From Oopsacas minuta (Eukaryota > Porifera > Hexactinellida > Lyssacinosida > Leucopsacidae), in the NCBI GenBank assembly GCA_024704765.1, contig JAKMXF010000155.1, positions 1-64,000 of the forward strand: a stretch of 64,000 nucleotides of DNA. Reading direction: 5' to 3'. Each line of letters opens with the position of its first letter. Positions within the stretch are counted from its first letter, which is position 1. The notes below the pieces were generated by a model. It saw only the letters and a program-made list of their open reading frames with translations. It made no database searches and was not told the origin of the DNA. Of the stretch, positions 46,831-57,539 are shown piece by piece. The translations under genes were made by a program, and so were the position numbers.

Positions 46831-47549
46831 ATTGAGCCCATGGAAGACAAAGATAAAATCCGTTATTTGTTTAATGATACATTCCCAAGTTCCAAACTAA
46901 CTATAACATCTCCTCTGGTTAACACGATTACTCTAGCTAAGAGAGAATCAGTTGTATCTGATCCTGATGGAAAGGTAAATCATTAAACTCACCGAGTTCG
47001 AAGATAACAGCCTCATTCCGTTAGATTTGTAGAGAATCGAATGGATTCTGAATGCGCATCAGATTGTATACTCCGTAATCCTCTTTATCCCTCGGGAATT
47101 CTTCCGTATTCTTCGATGAATAACTTTACCATTGTGATGAGATTGAAATTGGCATAGAGATTAGGAACAGAAGGTTTGACCATCCATCCAGATAGGGAAA
47201 CCCATCGACAATCTTCTAACTATTATTCATCACTTTGAATTACAATTGATTAATTATTTTGGTATCAACGTATTCGTATATTCTGTCAAACTCGATTGAA
47301 TCTGTCTTAATCGTCCCATATCTCATATAATTTTCTGTATGTAGTTAAGAGTATTTCAACGTTTTGAAAGCCGAACTAACCAACAATTTGTTTCCTGCCC
47401 CAACACTATATTAATGTTATGCGACAATCCGGTATCTTAGGCCAACAGGAAATGCAGGAGCATGTGAGAACAGGTTCTCAGAGAAATACATAGGGCACTT
47501 ATGTTGGACTTTGCATACTAGGGAGCTATGACCAACTCATTTATCATTA
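46831..47549. other. No gene recognised
   Basis: AT-rich DNA between the Helitron fragment and the integrase gene. No clear Helitron 3' hairpin plus CTRR end was identified. Confidence 0.4.
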
Positions 47550-49483
47550 CTATCTGTTCCCACATACGGTAGTGTACCTGTGACACCTCGAATTACACTC
47601 AACCTGCTTCCGTTTGCACTGGAAAGTCTTAGTCCGGTATGCTGTCTTACATTGGTATGAGGTGCGTGATATAACCCCTGCCTTTATCCTAGCAGGCGTT
47701 CTGACGGACACCTCTCTGTCAGGAACATCGTCAGGGTGGAGAAGCTTGTCAGTCCCGCAGGGTGTTAGGTCAGTGTAGGTGAATGCAGTACTGATTGGCC
47801 CTGTGCAGTCCCTATCTAGAAAGCCCCTCCATCCGAGTACACATCCGTACGGTGCCAATGAGACTAGTGGGACCAATGCTAGTCGTATCAGGGAACGGAA
47901 TGGGTATCCTCACATTATCCCCTTCTCAATGGTCTTGCCTACGATTCTTGCTAGACTGTATCATGTCAGCTCTTTGCTCCTTGAGTGCTCTTCAGCCTCC
48001 TTGACCGAGCTGCTCAGTAATCCGCGCTTTCCTGCAGTACTCATCGCGCGCACAAAAGCACTGTACTGGAGTCTTATCGTATGCGTCTATTTGGTCCAGG
48101 CAGTCAGCATGAAATGGATCCAGTTTACAATGGCTGTAACTCACAGTACTGTCGCCATCATCTATTACACAGACTGAACAGAGAGGATGGTCAGTGAAGT
48201 AGGCGTCAGATGCGCCGGGAATAGGAGATGATGGTGGTAGAGGTGAGAAGGATGGATAGGAGGGTATTGGCTCGACTGACAGGAGGTAATGTTAATATAA
48301 GGTATAACTTGTGTTCCGATCAGCAGGGGTACAGTAAGGTTGTAGGAATCGTCATCCAGATCGTCGGCAAACACAGATGAAGTAGACCTTAGGGTGGTCA
48401 GGAGTGAAAGATGGGTAGGTAGTGATATTGTGAGAAGAGCAAGGCTGTGGTAGAGGAGTATCAGTGAGTGTGGCGCTAGCTGCAATATCTATTTCATCAG
48501 TAGGTTCCTGTAGGGAAAGAGAGGTTAATAACATAGGGCTGGGTGGTGGTGGTGGTGTATGCAGAGTATGAGCATACTCGGTAACCTGTCTGGTAGCTAG
48601 GGCCTGTTCCAGCTAGTCCTCATTATCAAGGGTGTTAAGTACTTCAATGGTCAGTAGCATATCCACCCTGAGATCAGGTGGCGTTCTCCCAAAGTGTACA
48701 AGAGAAGGGTCTCGCCTCAATACCCGAGTGGTATACGATATTCTTACTATACTGAACAAATTATAACACGCTTACCCACTCATTGGTCTCTTTACCCGCA
48801 TCCATGAGACGTGCGAATAATCGCTTCTTGAAATCACGATTAGCTCGCTTCACACTTCCCTGGTCCTGTGAGTGTCTTGACCTCCCCTGCACAAGGTGTG
48901 TACTTATCCAGAGTCTGCGCACGGCAGTGAATAGATGTTTGTTGACGAACTCTCTCCTATTATCCGTATGCAAGATGTGCGGCGTGCCATGCTCACCGAA
49001 GATCTGCACCAGATGTTCAGCCACCTTTACCGCTCGCTTGGACTTGAGAGGCCTCAGGATCACAAACTTGCTGAAGCAGTCTTGATAGTACTTGTCTGGG
49101 TATGTCTGCATATACACAAGGTCAGCCTGCGCACGTAGCTCAACATTCTCAGGTACGATAGGTCTGTCGATGACTTTCAGTGTAGATTTCCTGCCCTTGT
49201 TGGCTTGGCAAATGGCGCAAAGGTGTACGAAGAAGACAATCACAGCACGAAGCAGGTGGTAGTTGTGGCACATGTAATACTCGTACATCCTGTCTCGTCC
49301 CCCATGACTGAGCTGGTGATGTGCGGCCACTAGCTTATCCCACAGGTCTTCCTCAGCCACTACGCATAACTTGCTCCGTGTAGTACCCCGGAAATTACCT
49401 CGTTTCGCGTATAGGACCTTTACACCCTCAAACTCCTCCACAGAATAGCAACTTGGTCCTGCTCCAATTGTGATCGTTTGCAT
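47550..49483 (-). pseudogene. KRBA2/SCAND3-like integrase protein, damaged
   Basis: 240 uninterrupted residues (49483-48761) hold an H2C2 zinc finger (HHQLSHGGRDRMYEY…HLCAICQ) and an integrase core: ADLVYMQ (first Asp), RPLKSKRAVKVAEHLVQIFG, LHTDNRREF (second Asp, with Arg for Gly) and GSVKRANRDFK. In relatives the last motif reads GSVERAN, so the catalytic Glu is Lys here. After a shift near 48770, HSGIEARPFS-type text, a Ser/Thr/Pro-rich linker, a zinc-binding segment (LCSVCVIDDGD…CFCARDEYC, about 48180-48020), VRIPIPFPD and a Cys-rich tail (TSYQCKTAYRTKTFQCKRKQ, then VECNSRCH, about 47640) follow. This is the domain order of Gypsy/Ginger-derived KRBA2-like proteins. GC content is visibly higher than the surroundings. 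The N-terminus is probably truncated. Confidence 0.8.
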
Positions 49484-49520
49484 TGCAATTATCTTCTCTG
49501 TAACCCCTATAAATCATCTC

Positions 49521-49544
49521 TTCTCTCTCTCTCTCTCTCTCTCT
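49521..49544. repeat. (TC)n microsatellite
   Basis: About 12 TC units directly upstream (minus-strand sense) of the integrase gene. Confidence 0.95.
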
Positions 49545-50947
49545 TCCACCAACTGTAAAAACAGGTTGTTTTCAGAACCGCCTCAATCAACTGGTCAACT
49601 ATCCTGAACAACCTATTCACTGAAACTAATAGAGTTCCTAGAAGTACATTTACTACATTATATTCAACTTTGTCATTATTGTTTAGTATATATGTATTAG
49701 ATATTAAGCGTATTAATCCATACAAATACTTTTATCAAGTCCATTGAGGCATATATTAGTACTATGAATCTAGATACAACATACAATATGAGAATTTGAT
49801 ATTTCATTTATTTTAGCAAACCATAAACCATATCTTTAAAATTATAAACTATTGTATATTTAGTTAACCATAACATTTAATCTCAAATATTGTATAAGAA
49901 TACCTTACTCAATTTGGCCCCGCCAAATACTCAGTTGGCGGATACTCAATTTGGACGGTAACATATATACTTCTGATAATATTTAAACATGTATCTGAGC
50001 TTTAAACTACAATATACTGTAAACCACTCAATCTTTAGTAATTAAAATATGAACAACACTGATAACATATTTAAATTCTACTAGTCTGTATTACCATAGT
50101 ATGATCATTTCAAATTGGTAAGAGCAAACCTTGTTGACATATTTGCATTTTCATATTCGTTCCACAAGTAGCAGAAGTCGCACATCACTAGAATATTGGC
50201 ACCAGAATGTAAGACAGTATGAAAATCATATGATATTCTCTAAACTGACTTGCAAATATTTGGAAAATTGAAGATCAAGTCGATTTTGCCACATTCTATA
50301 TTTACAACGAAGTGGCACGCAAATATTTGTTATGTGCCACTACTTCCAGATGTGGTGCAAATATGAAAATGATAATAAGTCAACAAGATTTGTTCTAATA
50401 AATGCGAAATGGCCATAATGGGTTAAGACACACCTGTAGAATTAAAATATGCTATCAATATTTTTTCCGTCTCATTTGATTTCATTGCAATTTTGAATTA
50501 ATTAGTTAATTAGCTCATTATCTATTTAATGAACAAAGTGTGGCTCGAAAATATCCAATTAGAAAATATTCATCGATTTAGCCAAGACATTGTTAACTAG
50601 CACTGTCAAATATCTCATTCAGACATATTATCCTATGCATATTTAGTTGTGCGCAAGTACTTTGGTTCGGTTAGTGCAAATGAATTGATGTTTTAATGAA
50701 TATAAAGTAAACGAATATTTAAAATTGTAAATATAAGTAGAGCTTGCTCTTAAGGGCTATAATGGATAAGAAAGTATGCTAAATTTGAAATTCCTATTTT
50801 CGAGTTCTCTTATGCAATTCATCGTAGTATTTATGGATATATAGTAAAAAAATAGTTGGAATAATAATTCATCAAATCAATTTTGGCCACAAGCGATCAA
50901 CTATAAATAGACGTTGAAACGAAAGTTCTGAGAATATTTTGGCAATA
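49545..50947. other. AT-rich DNA containing a foldback repeat, no gene
   Basis: It holds the foldback at 50040-50480. A segment at about 50640-50800 (TTTTAATGAATATAAAGTAAAC) resembles 59590-59760. Confidence 0.5.
50040..50480. repeat. Foldback (long inverted-repeat) element
   Basis: The left arm (…AACATATTTAAATTCTAC…GCAAACCTTGTTGACATATT…) pairs with the right arm (…AATAAGTCAACAAGATTTGTTC…GTAGAATTAAAATATGC). Arms are about 190 bp at moderate identity with no coding content. Word content (GTGCCACTT, TTTGCC) resembles the larger foldback at 58220-59165. Confidence 0.7.
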
Positions 50948-52257
50948 CAGGGTGACAATTAAGTTCTGATACACGAATATACTCTGGTTTTTCCTAAACT
51001 AGTTATTCTTTCAATCCAAATTTTCACTGACAGTTAAAGCATATTATAATAAATCTTCCTATCCAATTCTATTCGATATAACCGCCTTTTACCTTTACTA
51101 CAGCTTTAAGTCGTCCTTGAAACTGTTGGACAGATTTAGGAAGTTCTTCCTGCAGAATTTTCTCCCATTCTGTAATCAAAGCCTTCCGCAGAGATTCCAA
51201 ATTTCCATGCTGAGTAGCGCAGACTCTGCTCTGTAAAGTCCCCCAGATGGAATAGTCAAGTGGATTCAAATCCGGACTTGAAGGAGACCATTCTTCCTTG
51301 GACAAAAAGTCAATATTTTCCCCTAAAAGCCAGGATTGAGTTGCTTTCGAGGCATGAGCTGGCGCAGAGTCCTGCTGGAATATCCAGGGTGTGTTTTTGA
51401 ACAAGGATGAACCAGCAGATTTGATTTCAGGCTCAAGAATCAACTCTCTATATGTTTGCGAGTAAATTTTGACCCCTTGTGGGACAAAAATCAATTTTGT
51501 CCGAGAATCTGCGGACACCCCAACCAAGACCATCACAGAAAGCGGTCTTTGCACTCGATCGATGAATTTAATGCTCTCAGGGATGTCTTTGCATGACGAC
51601 GCAATAATTCTATCATTTTGACGGTTAGTTGCTTCTTCTACCGTGAAAATATTGTCGTCCGAAAACAATATGTGTTCATAATCTTCAGTTACGAGGCGCC
51701 GCAGAAGCCTTTTTCACCTTTCAAGTCTTTTTACCCGAAGAGTGGGAGTGAGATGATGAACTGTTTGCCGTTTGAGTGATTTAAGTCCCAAGTCCTCATG
51801 TATCACCTTTCGAAATGTTTCGCGATTAACAGAGTCTCCCTTGCCATCTTCCGGATTGACCGCCTGGGATTTCGGCAGATTTTACTGCGGAGGTTTTCCC
51901 TTAGTGCTCTCGTACGAACTGTAGTCGGTCGGCCAGAACGAGACTTGTCTTCCACACTTTTGGTATCGTTATATCGTTTAATAGTACGATAAATGAATAA
52001 TCTGTTGATCTTTTCACTTTTCAGACTTTTCAAAATCTCGCTCTGTGTGCTCCCGGTCATAAATAATGAGATAATTTTTGACCTCTTTACTTCCATTTTG
52101 AAATTTCTGATTTTATGCGTGTATAGATTTAGATTACTGTTTGAACATAACAGGAAGACATATATGTTAGAATATAAATGATAGAAATAGTAATATAATA
52201 TATTGGAAACGTATCAGATCTATTGGAACTATGTATCAGAACTTAATTGTCACCCTG
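50948..52257 (-). mobile_element. Complete maT-type (DD37D) element
   Basis: A 1310-bp element with ends CAGGGTGACAATTAAGTTCT and an almost perfect inverted copy at 52232-52257, flanked by TA (50946-50947 and 52258-52259). Confidence 0.94.
51069..52096 (-). pseudogene. maT-type transposase pseudogene
   Basis: N-terminal frame 52096-51803: MEVKRSKIISLFMTGSTQSE, RTIKRYNDTKSVEDKSRSGR (hinge), NPRRSIRKMA. A damaged stretch of about 130 bp follows (KHFER/GEKGFCGAS). The catalytic frame 51668-51069 holds MFSDDNIFTVEEATNRQNDR (first Asp), WIFQQDSAPAHASKATQSWL (second Asp) and SPDLNPLDYSIWGTLQ, with 37 residues between the last two Asp. It ends VKGGYIE. All three catalytic Asp are present; only the middle damage separates it from a full 340-residue protein. 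Its closest relative in the window is at 25949. Confidence 0.9.
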
Positions 52258-52740
52258 TAATTCAAAAAGGTGTGAAAAATAATTAATTATGTGAAAATCA
52301 GCGAATTCGTTACTTTTGAGCAATGGAATCACAAAATCTGACTCTACGCATTCAATTACCCCTCAGAACATGTTGAGACCTAATCTCTAGGATTATGTTG
52401 AATTCTACATAGAAAGGTGTGAAATAAGATTAATAAACAAAAGATGAGATATATTTACTTCAAAAAATATTCATAGCAAAGGTGCAAATCTCTGGCACAA
52501 AATATATATAAGTGTACCATTTCATTCTAATCAGACTGCTAGATTTCGCATGGTCGTTCGGACTGACAGAAGTAGAGACATCTACATTATCCATCCCATT
52601 GGGGAATCTCCCTAAAGGGGATGCACTAAAAACGGAAACATTTTTGCATAGTCAATAATTCTAATAAATAATGGAAAATAGGTCGTTCCTAACAAAGCGA
52701 ATATGCGTCAAAGGGGAAAGGGGATATTTCGTTTCAGGAA
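52258..52740. other. No gene recognised
   Basis: Probable downstream or intronic part of the gene with an exon at 53067-53247. No confident exon was found. Confidence 0.35.
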
Positions 52741-52754
52741 TATGACGGTAAAAA

Positions 52755-53247
52755 CTAAACTGCCAAGTAATGGGCTATGATGCAAATGTTAGAAATATCA
52801 TCCAAACAAAGAAAAAACCCATAAATTGTTAATAAAACAATAATAATAGGAATCAGACTCAGAAAATACAATTGATAAAATGATTCGGGAAGCAGTAAGT
52901 CAAAACTACACAAGCTGACACAAATATTTGAAAGTGTTAATTTTAAATAGCCCCCCGACAATACAATTTCACTTGCATAATCCAATAACTTGATAAACCG
53001 ACGAAATTTTATGTCCTATGCGAGTGTCAGTTGATGCAGGTTCGACTATATAGTAATATTACTCACCAGGTAAAGCAATTAATGTAGATGGATCGAAAAG
53101 TGGAAAATTGTAGAGTTTATAGAAGGGACCAGGATTCCCTGAAGTAAAAGAAATTTTTGGCAGGAAAGAGATATCATGAGAAAAGAAAGGATAAAAGTTA
53201 AAATATGGCGAATTTTGGAACTGTCTATTCATAAATAAAAGATCAAC
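52755..53247 (-). CDS. Host-gene exon(s), unrecognised (strong exon 53247-53067)
   Basis: The exon 53247-53067 follows a textbook acceptor (aaattttctgttttag) and ends at a textbook donor (G|GTGAGT). It encodes about 60 residues without a stop: VDLLFMNRQFQNSPYFNFYP, FFSHDISFLPKISFTSG, PGPFYKLYNFPLFDPSTLIA. The next acceptor (gacactcgcatag at 53016) would give a 51-bp intron and a short in-phase exon (HKISSVYQVIGLC). In another frame the same region stays open to 52755 with a hydrophobic segment (LYFLSLIPIIIVLLTIYGFF) that could span a membrane. I cannot decide between the two. The family is not recognised. Upstream exons would lie beyond the nested transposons at 53560-57535, so those would sit in an intron. 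Confidence 0.5.
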
Positions 53248-53305
53248 CTAAAACAGAAAATTTTAGGAAATAGAAAAGCAAAGAATTCAATCAACAAAAT
53301 GTATA

Positions 53306-53491
53306 CAGTAGAACTCGGATAAGACGTACCCCTTCGGGAAACAGAAATTAGTACGTCTTAACCGAGTGTACGTCTTATCCGAATATGTTTGCATTACAAA
53401 TAGTAATGACTGATATTTTGGGATATAAGAAATAGTACGTCTTAACCGAGTGTACGTCTTAAGCCGAGTACGTCTTATCCGAGTTCTACTG
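53306..53491. mobile_element. Pogo/Tigger-type MITE with internal repeats
   Basis: A 186-bp element, CAGTAGAACTCGGATAAGAC at one end and its exact inverted match at the other, flanked by TA (53304-53305 and 53492-53493). Inside, GTACGTCTTAACCGAGTGTA occurs twice (about 53352 and 53433), so the subterminal module is repeated. Confidence 0.85.
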
Positions 53492-54544
53492 TATGTATAT
53501 ATTTAGAAAAACACGCCAAATTGCAAATTGGAGAATGCAATGAATCTGTATGTACAATACTAGGAGGGCGTTCAATGAGTCTTACGGGTCATGTTATATC
53601 CCATGAATTAGTCAAGTAATATATCTTACTTTCAGATATTATGAGCCCATATAGTTAAACTCCATATACTGAAAGTTTCAAGCATATTCAATACAAATTA
53701 TGACGTTTTGAGATAATCACGCGTAGTCAATTCATACCTACTGTTCAATTTATGGCTTCAAAGGATAAGAATTTAAACCTCAAATAGCGAGCACATATAG
53801 AGTTTCGCACAAAACTCAAGATTCAGCCCATATAGATCTTCAGCGAGCTACAGGAGATATTGTCTGTGGATTACCATTCCAGATCTACTGTCGAGTGATG
53901 GGCTGTCCGTTTTAGATCTGGTGATGCTGATGTCACAGATTTGCCTCGATCTGGAAGGCCGGTATCGCCACCATTTCAGAAAATATCATACTGATTGAAA
54001 ATACGGTCATGGAAGACAAGTCCATTACTGTCTATCAGTAAGAACAAAGAATGGAGATTTCATCGGAGCTATTCATACAATTCTGACGACGAGCTTGGCT
54101 ACCTATTGATTAGTGGGAAATGGGTCCTTCATAAGCTCAGAGAGAATCAAAGGTTGGCACGACTGAATATTGCCAAGAAACTCTTAGAAACTTGAGAACT
54201 GCGATTCTAGACGCCTAGCCGAGATTATTACTGGTGACGACACGTGAGTACTATTCAACACCATATACAGTCTGTTACATAATTATTTAGAATGGAGATG
54301 TTTTGTTACAAAACCTCGGTCCTTTGTCTTACTTCACTCAGGCTCTTGTGTTTCGCTGTCCATAATGGCTTAATGATGTATTTTGCTGAAATTCCCTGAA
54401 CCAAGTCATTATCTTATTTTTTCCGGAAATTTACTCGTAAATATTAATTATGACTTCATGTAAAAATTCATTTTGACCTCCATCACTATTATTTACCTTA
54501 ATCGTTTCCCCTACTTGACAATCAGCTCTGAAAATGACTCAATA

Positions 54545-55850
54545 CGAGGGTCAGTCCAAAAGTTTTGTCGTACACAAAAAATATAATAACAAATTAAATC
54601 AAACTTTCACAGTTTCTCAAAGTAACGACCACAACAATCTATGCAAAGTTGCATACGATGAAACCAACTGTCGAAACAACTATGCCATTTTTCCTCTGGC
54701 AGGCTCCAAAGAGCCTCTTCAAATGCCAAACGAGCCTCTTCAGGACTCTCAAACCTTATTCCACAGATCTTTTCCTTGATTGTAGGGAATAATAAAAACT
54801 CGCATGGAGCTAAATCTGGACTGTAAGGTGGATGCGATACCAACTGGACCGAATTTTCAGCCAGGAAGTCCAATGTTTTGGCTGCTGTGTGTGCAGATGC
54901 ATTATCGTGGTGAAGGAGAAGTCCTCTGATACCGGTCTTAGGGCAACGAGAACTCCAAGCTTCGAAAGCCTTGGGCAGGCAATTGTTAATGTATCAATCA
55001 GCATTGACGGTACGATGATCCTCGAGAGGAATTATTGCTACTGGGCTAGTCTTACAGAAAAAGCAGCCACCATCTTCTTCCCAACGATACGAGCCCGACG
55101 AACTTTAACAGGGGGATCTTCGCCAGGAAACACCCAGATTGAAGACTGCCGCTTTGTTTCCGGATCGTACTGACAGATCCATGTCTCATCACATGTTAGT
55201 ATGTCCTAAACTCGTTTAGACTCTGCTCCTTTAAATTTCTTGAGCATAAACTTGCACCATTCTACCCTTACCTCTAATTGCATTTCAGAGAGATTATGAG
55301 GGATCCATCGGGCCGCAAGCCTTCTGACACCAAGATAATCATGTAGAATAGTATTGATGGCTGCTTTCCCGATCTTTAGGGTCTTAGCAAACTGTTCATA
55401 GTTAATGCGGCTATCCTCTCTGATTAATGTCTTGGCAGCAGCAATAGTCCCTGGAGTGACGGCGGTTGAAGGTCACCCAGACCTAGCCTCATCTTGTAAT
55501 GACATTCTCTCCCTCCTGAAATCTAGATACCAACGCTCCACTGTACGTTTAGATGGAGCTTGATCTTGGAAATCTTCCACCAAGTTATCATGACTCTGCT
55601 CCACTGATATCTTACGCATAAAGTCATAAAACATCATGGCTCAAAAATCCCTTCTTTCCAGTTCCATTCAGCAATAATAAAATCTGTATAAAGGGTTATG
55701 GAAAAAATAGCGCTACTCAGGAAATAAGTGTTGAATATAGCTCAAATTAATAGTAGAGTCATTATATATATCTAAATATACAGTGTTGTATTTATTTGAT
55801 TGAAGACAAAATAAAACCTTTGTACGACAAAACTTTTGGACTGACACTCG
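54545..55850 (-). mobile_element. Mariner-like element inserted in the Tc1-like element
   Basis: A 1306-bp element with ends CGAGGGTCAGTCCAAAAGTT and …AACTTTTGGACTGACACTCG, about 30-bp inverted repeats. Left flank TA (54543-54544); right flank CA (55851-55852), a one-base change from TA. Insertion was within codon 4 of the Tc1 transposase. Confidence 0.93.
54607..55637 (-). pseudogene. Mariner-like transposase pseudogene with Glu at the third catalytic position
   Basis: MMFYDFMRKISVEQSHDNLV (ATG 55637) begins a helix-turn-helix region with APSKRTVERWYLDFRRERMS and the hinge. A stop replaces one residue of RSGRP (RSG*PS) at about 55475. Further parts are RINYEQFAKTLKIGKAAINT, LTCDETWICQYDPETK (first Asp, about 55190), GVLVALRPV…LLHHDNASAHTAAKTLDF (second Asp, about 54900) and HPPYSPDLAPCEFLLFPTIK. 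Counting 34 residues from the second Asp reaches Glu (CEF), where other mariners here have Asp (CDF). It ends LCIDCCGRYFEKL. Stops near 55220, 55050 and 55475 inactivate it. Confidence 0.88.
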
Positions 55851-57539
55851 CACGAGAAGAGGGAAATTGTGAAGACACTTCTCCAATCCGGGAAGCTTTT
55901 GCCCAAGGAAATCTCTGTTAAGTGGCATTTCCTTAGCTATATTTTACAATGTTAAATGCCGATTAGATGAAGGTGTACCGCTATTTCACCAAAGGGGCGC
56001 AGGGAGACCCAATAACTTGCGATCTTCCACTAAATTGTCCATTCTTCACCGCGTACGATGTAAACCATACCTCTCTTTGCGAACATTAGCAAATGGTACA
56101 GGTAATAAAGCTTCCTATCAGACTGTCCGGAGAGTGTTGAAAGACAAATCTTACAACAAACCTTACTCTGTTCAGATCCCTATGCTGAGTGAAAAAACAT
56201 CGCATGTACAGGATAGAACGGGCGAGAAAGCACAAATACTAGAAGAAACAATGGGCCCAAACAATATTTCTTGACGATATGTCAATCTGGCTCTCAAAGG
56301 GAAGAGGATGTGAACAAAATCCAACAAAAAAAGGATCGCCCCTATAACGAAGCATGTCCCAAAGATACACGGTGTGGGTTGCATTCTCATCTATGAATAC
56401 ATTCCCATTGTGTGTTTTCACTAACAATATGAAGAGTGGGATGTTTTTAGATATAATGGAAGGATACTTGATAACTCAAGCACAGGTATATCATGAAAGT
56501 CACTGGCAATTGGTGATGGATAATGATCCAAAACCCACCTCGCAAATGGTCCACACCTGGTTGGCACAAAATGTACCAAATCAGATTCCGTGGCCTTCAC
56601 AAAGTCCAGATCTTAACCCCAATGAAAGTTATTCGCATGGGTGAAGCGAACGATACTTAAGCTAGGCCCAAGGACAATTCCAGAACTGAAACTCAATTTA
56701 GAAGCAGTCTGAAAACGTATTCACCAGATTTTCTTAAAGCTTACTGGGAAATCAATGCCCAGAAGATGCCAACTAGTAGTAGAGGGCAACGGGTATCCTA
56801 TTAATTATTAAGATCTATTACCTCACTCTCAATTAGGGTATATATGGCAATGTATACTGTAACTCTAATAATTTTCGGCTTAAGTAACAATTCTAAATAA
56901 ATATGTAACAGGCTGTAGCAAGTAAAAGAAGCGATAATGAGTGAGAGACGACGAACAGCTGGCGATAATTCCTAGGCCCGACTTTAGAAACCTAAGAGTA
57001 TGTATACCATCTTATTCAATAGTCATGGAATTGTCTTGCGATTACCTTGTGAGGGTGGCAAGGCTGTTACTGCTACTTTCTTTATAGAGCAAGTGCTTCC
57101 AAACTTGATAAAAGACATAGAAAAGTATTGCCCGAAAACTGGAACTAGAGGAATGAAGATTTAAATTTATAACGCCAGTTCCCATACAGCTTAGCTAACC
57201 AAAGATTCTTCGATTTAGAAGGGTTAGTATTACTTCCCCATCTACCATACTCACCAGACCCAGTTCATTGTGATTTTTGCTATTTCCCAAGCTTAAAATC
57301 TACCTTTAATGCAAGATATTAATACATTGTAATCACTCGGACGACCCTGTACCAGTACTTCAAATCCATCCCGAAGAAGAGTACAGAAATGTGTTTTTAC
57401 GAGTGGATGGATAGGTTAATACTTTGTGTATCTGCAGGAGGGGATTACTTTGAATAAATAATGTAGTGAATTAGTGTGTATAGTGTTTGTTCCCTGTTCT
57501 ATGATATCACCCGCAGGACATATTGAACCCCCTAGTATA

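Larger units (their letters stand above)
54534..56806 (+). pseudogene. Tc1-like transposase pseudogene, disrupted at codon 4
   Basis: The ATG at 54534 starts MTQ and is cut by the mariner at 54545-55850. After 55851 the frame resumes as YEKREIVKTLLQSGKLLPKE and ISVKWHFLSYIL, the N-terminal helix-turn-helix of Tc1-type enzymes. Then come RGAGRPNNLRSS (hinge), SYQTVRRVLKDKSYNKPY, LDDMSIWLSKGRG (first-Asp region), VWVAFSSMNTFPLCVF, LVMDNDPKPTSQMVHTWLAQ (second Asp) and WPSQSPDLNPNESYS (Glu, 34 residues later). Several frameshifts and stops follow. It is DD34E, the classical Tc1 spacing. Confidence 0.85.
54268..56915 (+). mobile_element. Tc1-like (DD34E) element inserted in mariner copy 4
   Basis: The ends CAGTCTGTTACATAATTATT and …AATAAATATGTAACAGGCTG are inverted repeats that continue through TTTAGAAT. 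TA lies at 54266-54267 and 56916-56917. Flanking mariner sequence (CACCATATA | GCA…AGAAGCG) rejoins exactly when the element and one TA are removed. Without the mariner inside it, it is about 1.34 kb. Confidence 0.92.
53752..57457 (+). pseudogene. Mariner transposase pseudogene (family A, copy 4), split
   Basis: The 5' half (53752-54267) runs from MASKDKNLNLK through LPRSGRPVS and GKWVLHKLRENQRLARLNIA to ITGDDT (about 54235). The first catalytic Asp is present here (GGT GAC), unlike copies 1-3. The 3' half resumes at 56918 with text equivalent to RSDHG/GEERQQ, then PRPDFRNLR, HGIVLRLPCEGGKAVTATFF, a damaged second-Asp region and HLPYSPDPVHCDF. It ends near GDYFE (57457). Many stops and shifts lie in both halves, consistent with greater age. 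Confidence 0.88.
53560..57535 (+). mobile_element. Mariner family A, copy 4, interrupted by nested insertions
   Basis: The left end CTAGGAGGGCGTTCAATGAG and right end …GACATATTGAACCCCCTAG match the family A termini. TA lies at 53558-53559 and 57536-57537. A 2648-bp Tc1 element with its TA duplication (54268-56917) sits inside; without it the copy is about 1326 bp, the length of copies 1 and 2. It is the most diverged family A copy in the window. Confidence 0.92.

Noticed and set aside
47779-48177. 132-codon plus-strand open frame
   Set aside because: Antisense to the KRBA2-like zinc and Cys-rich region, whose minus-strand reading has recognisable motifs; the higher GC content lowers stop frequency on both strands.
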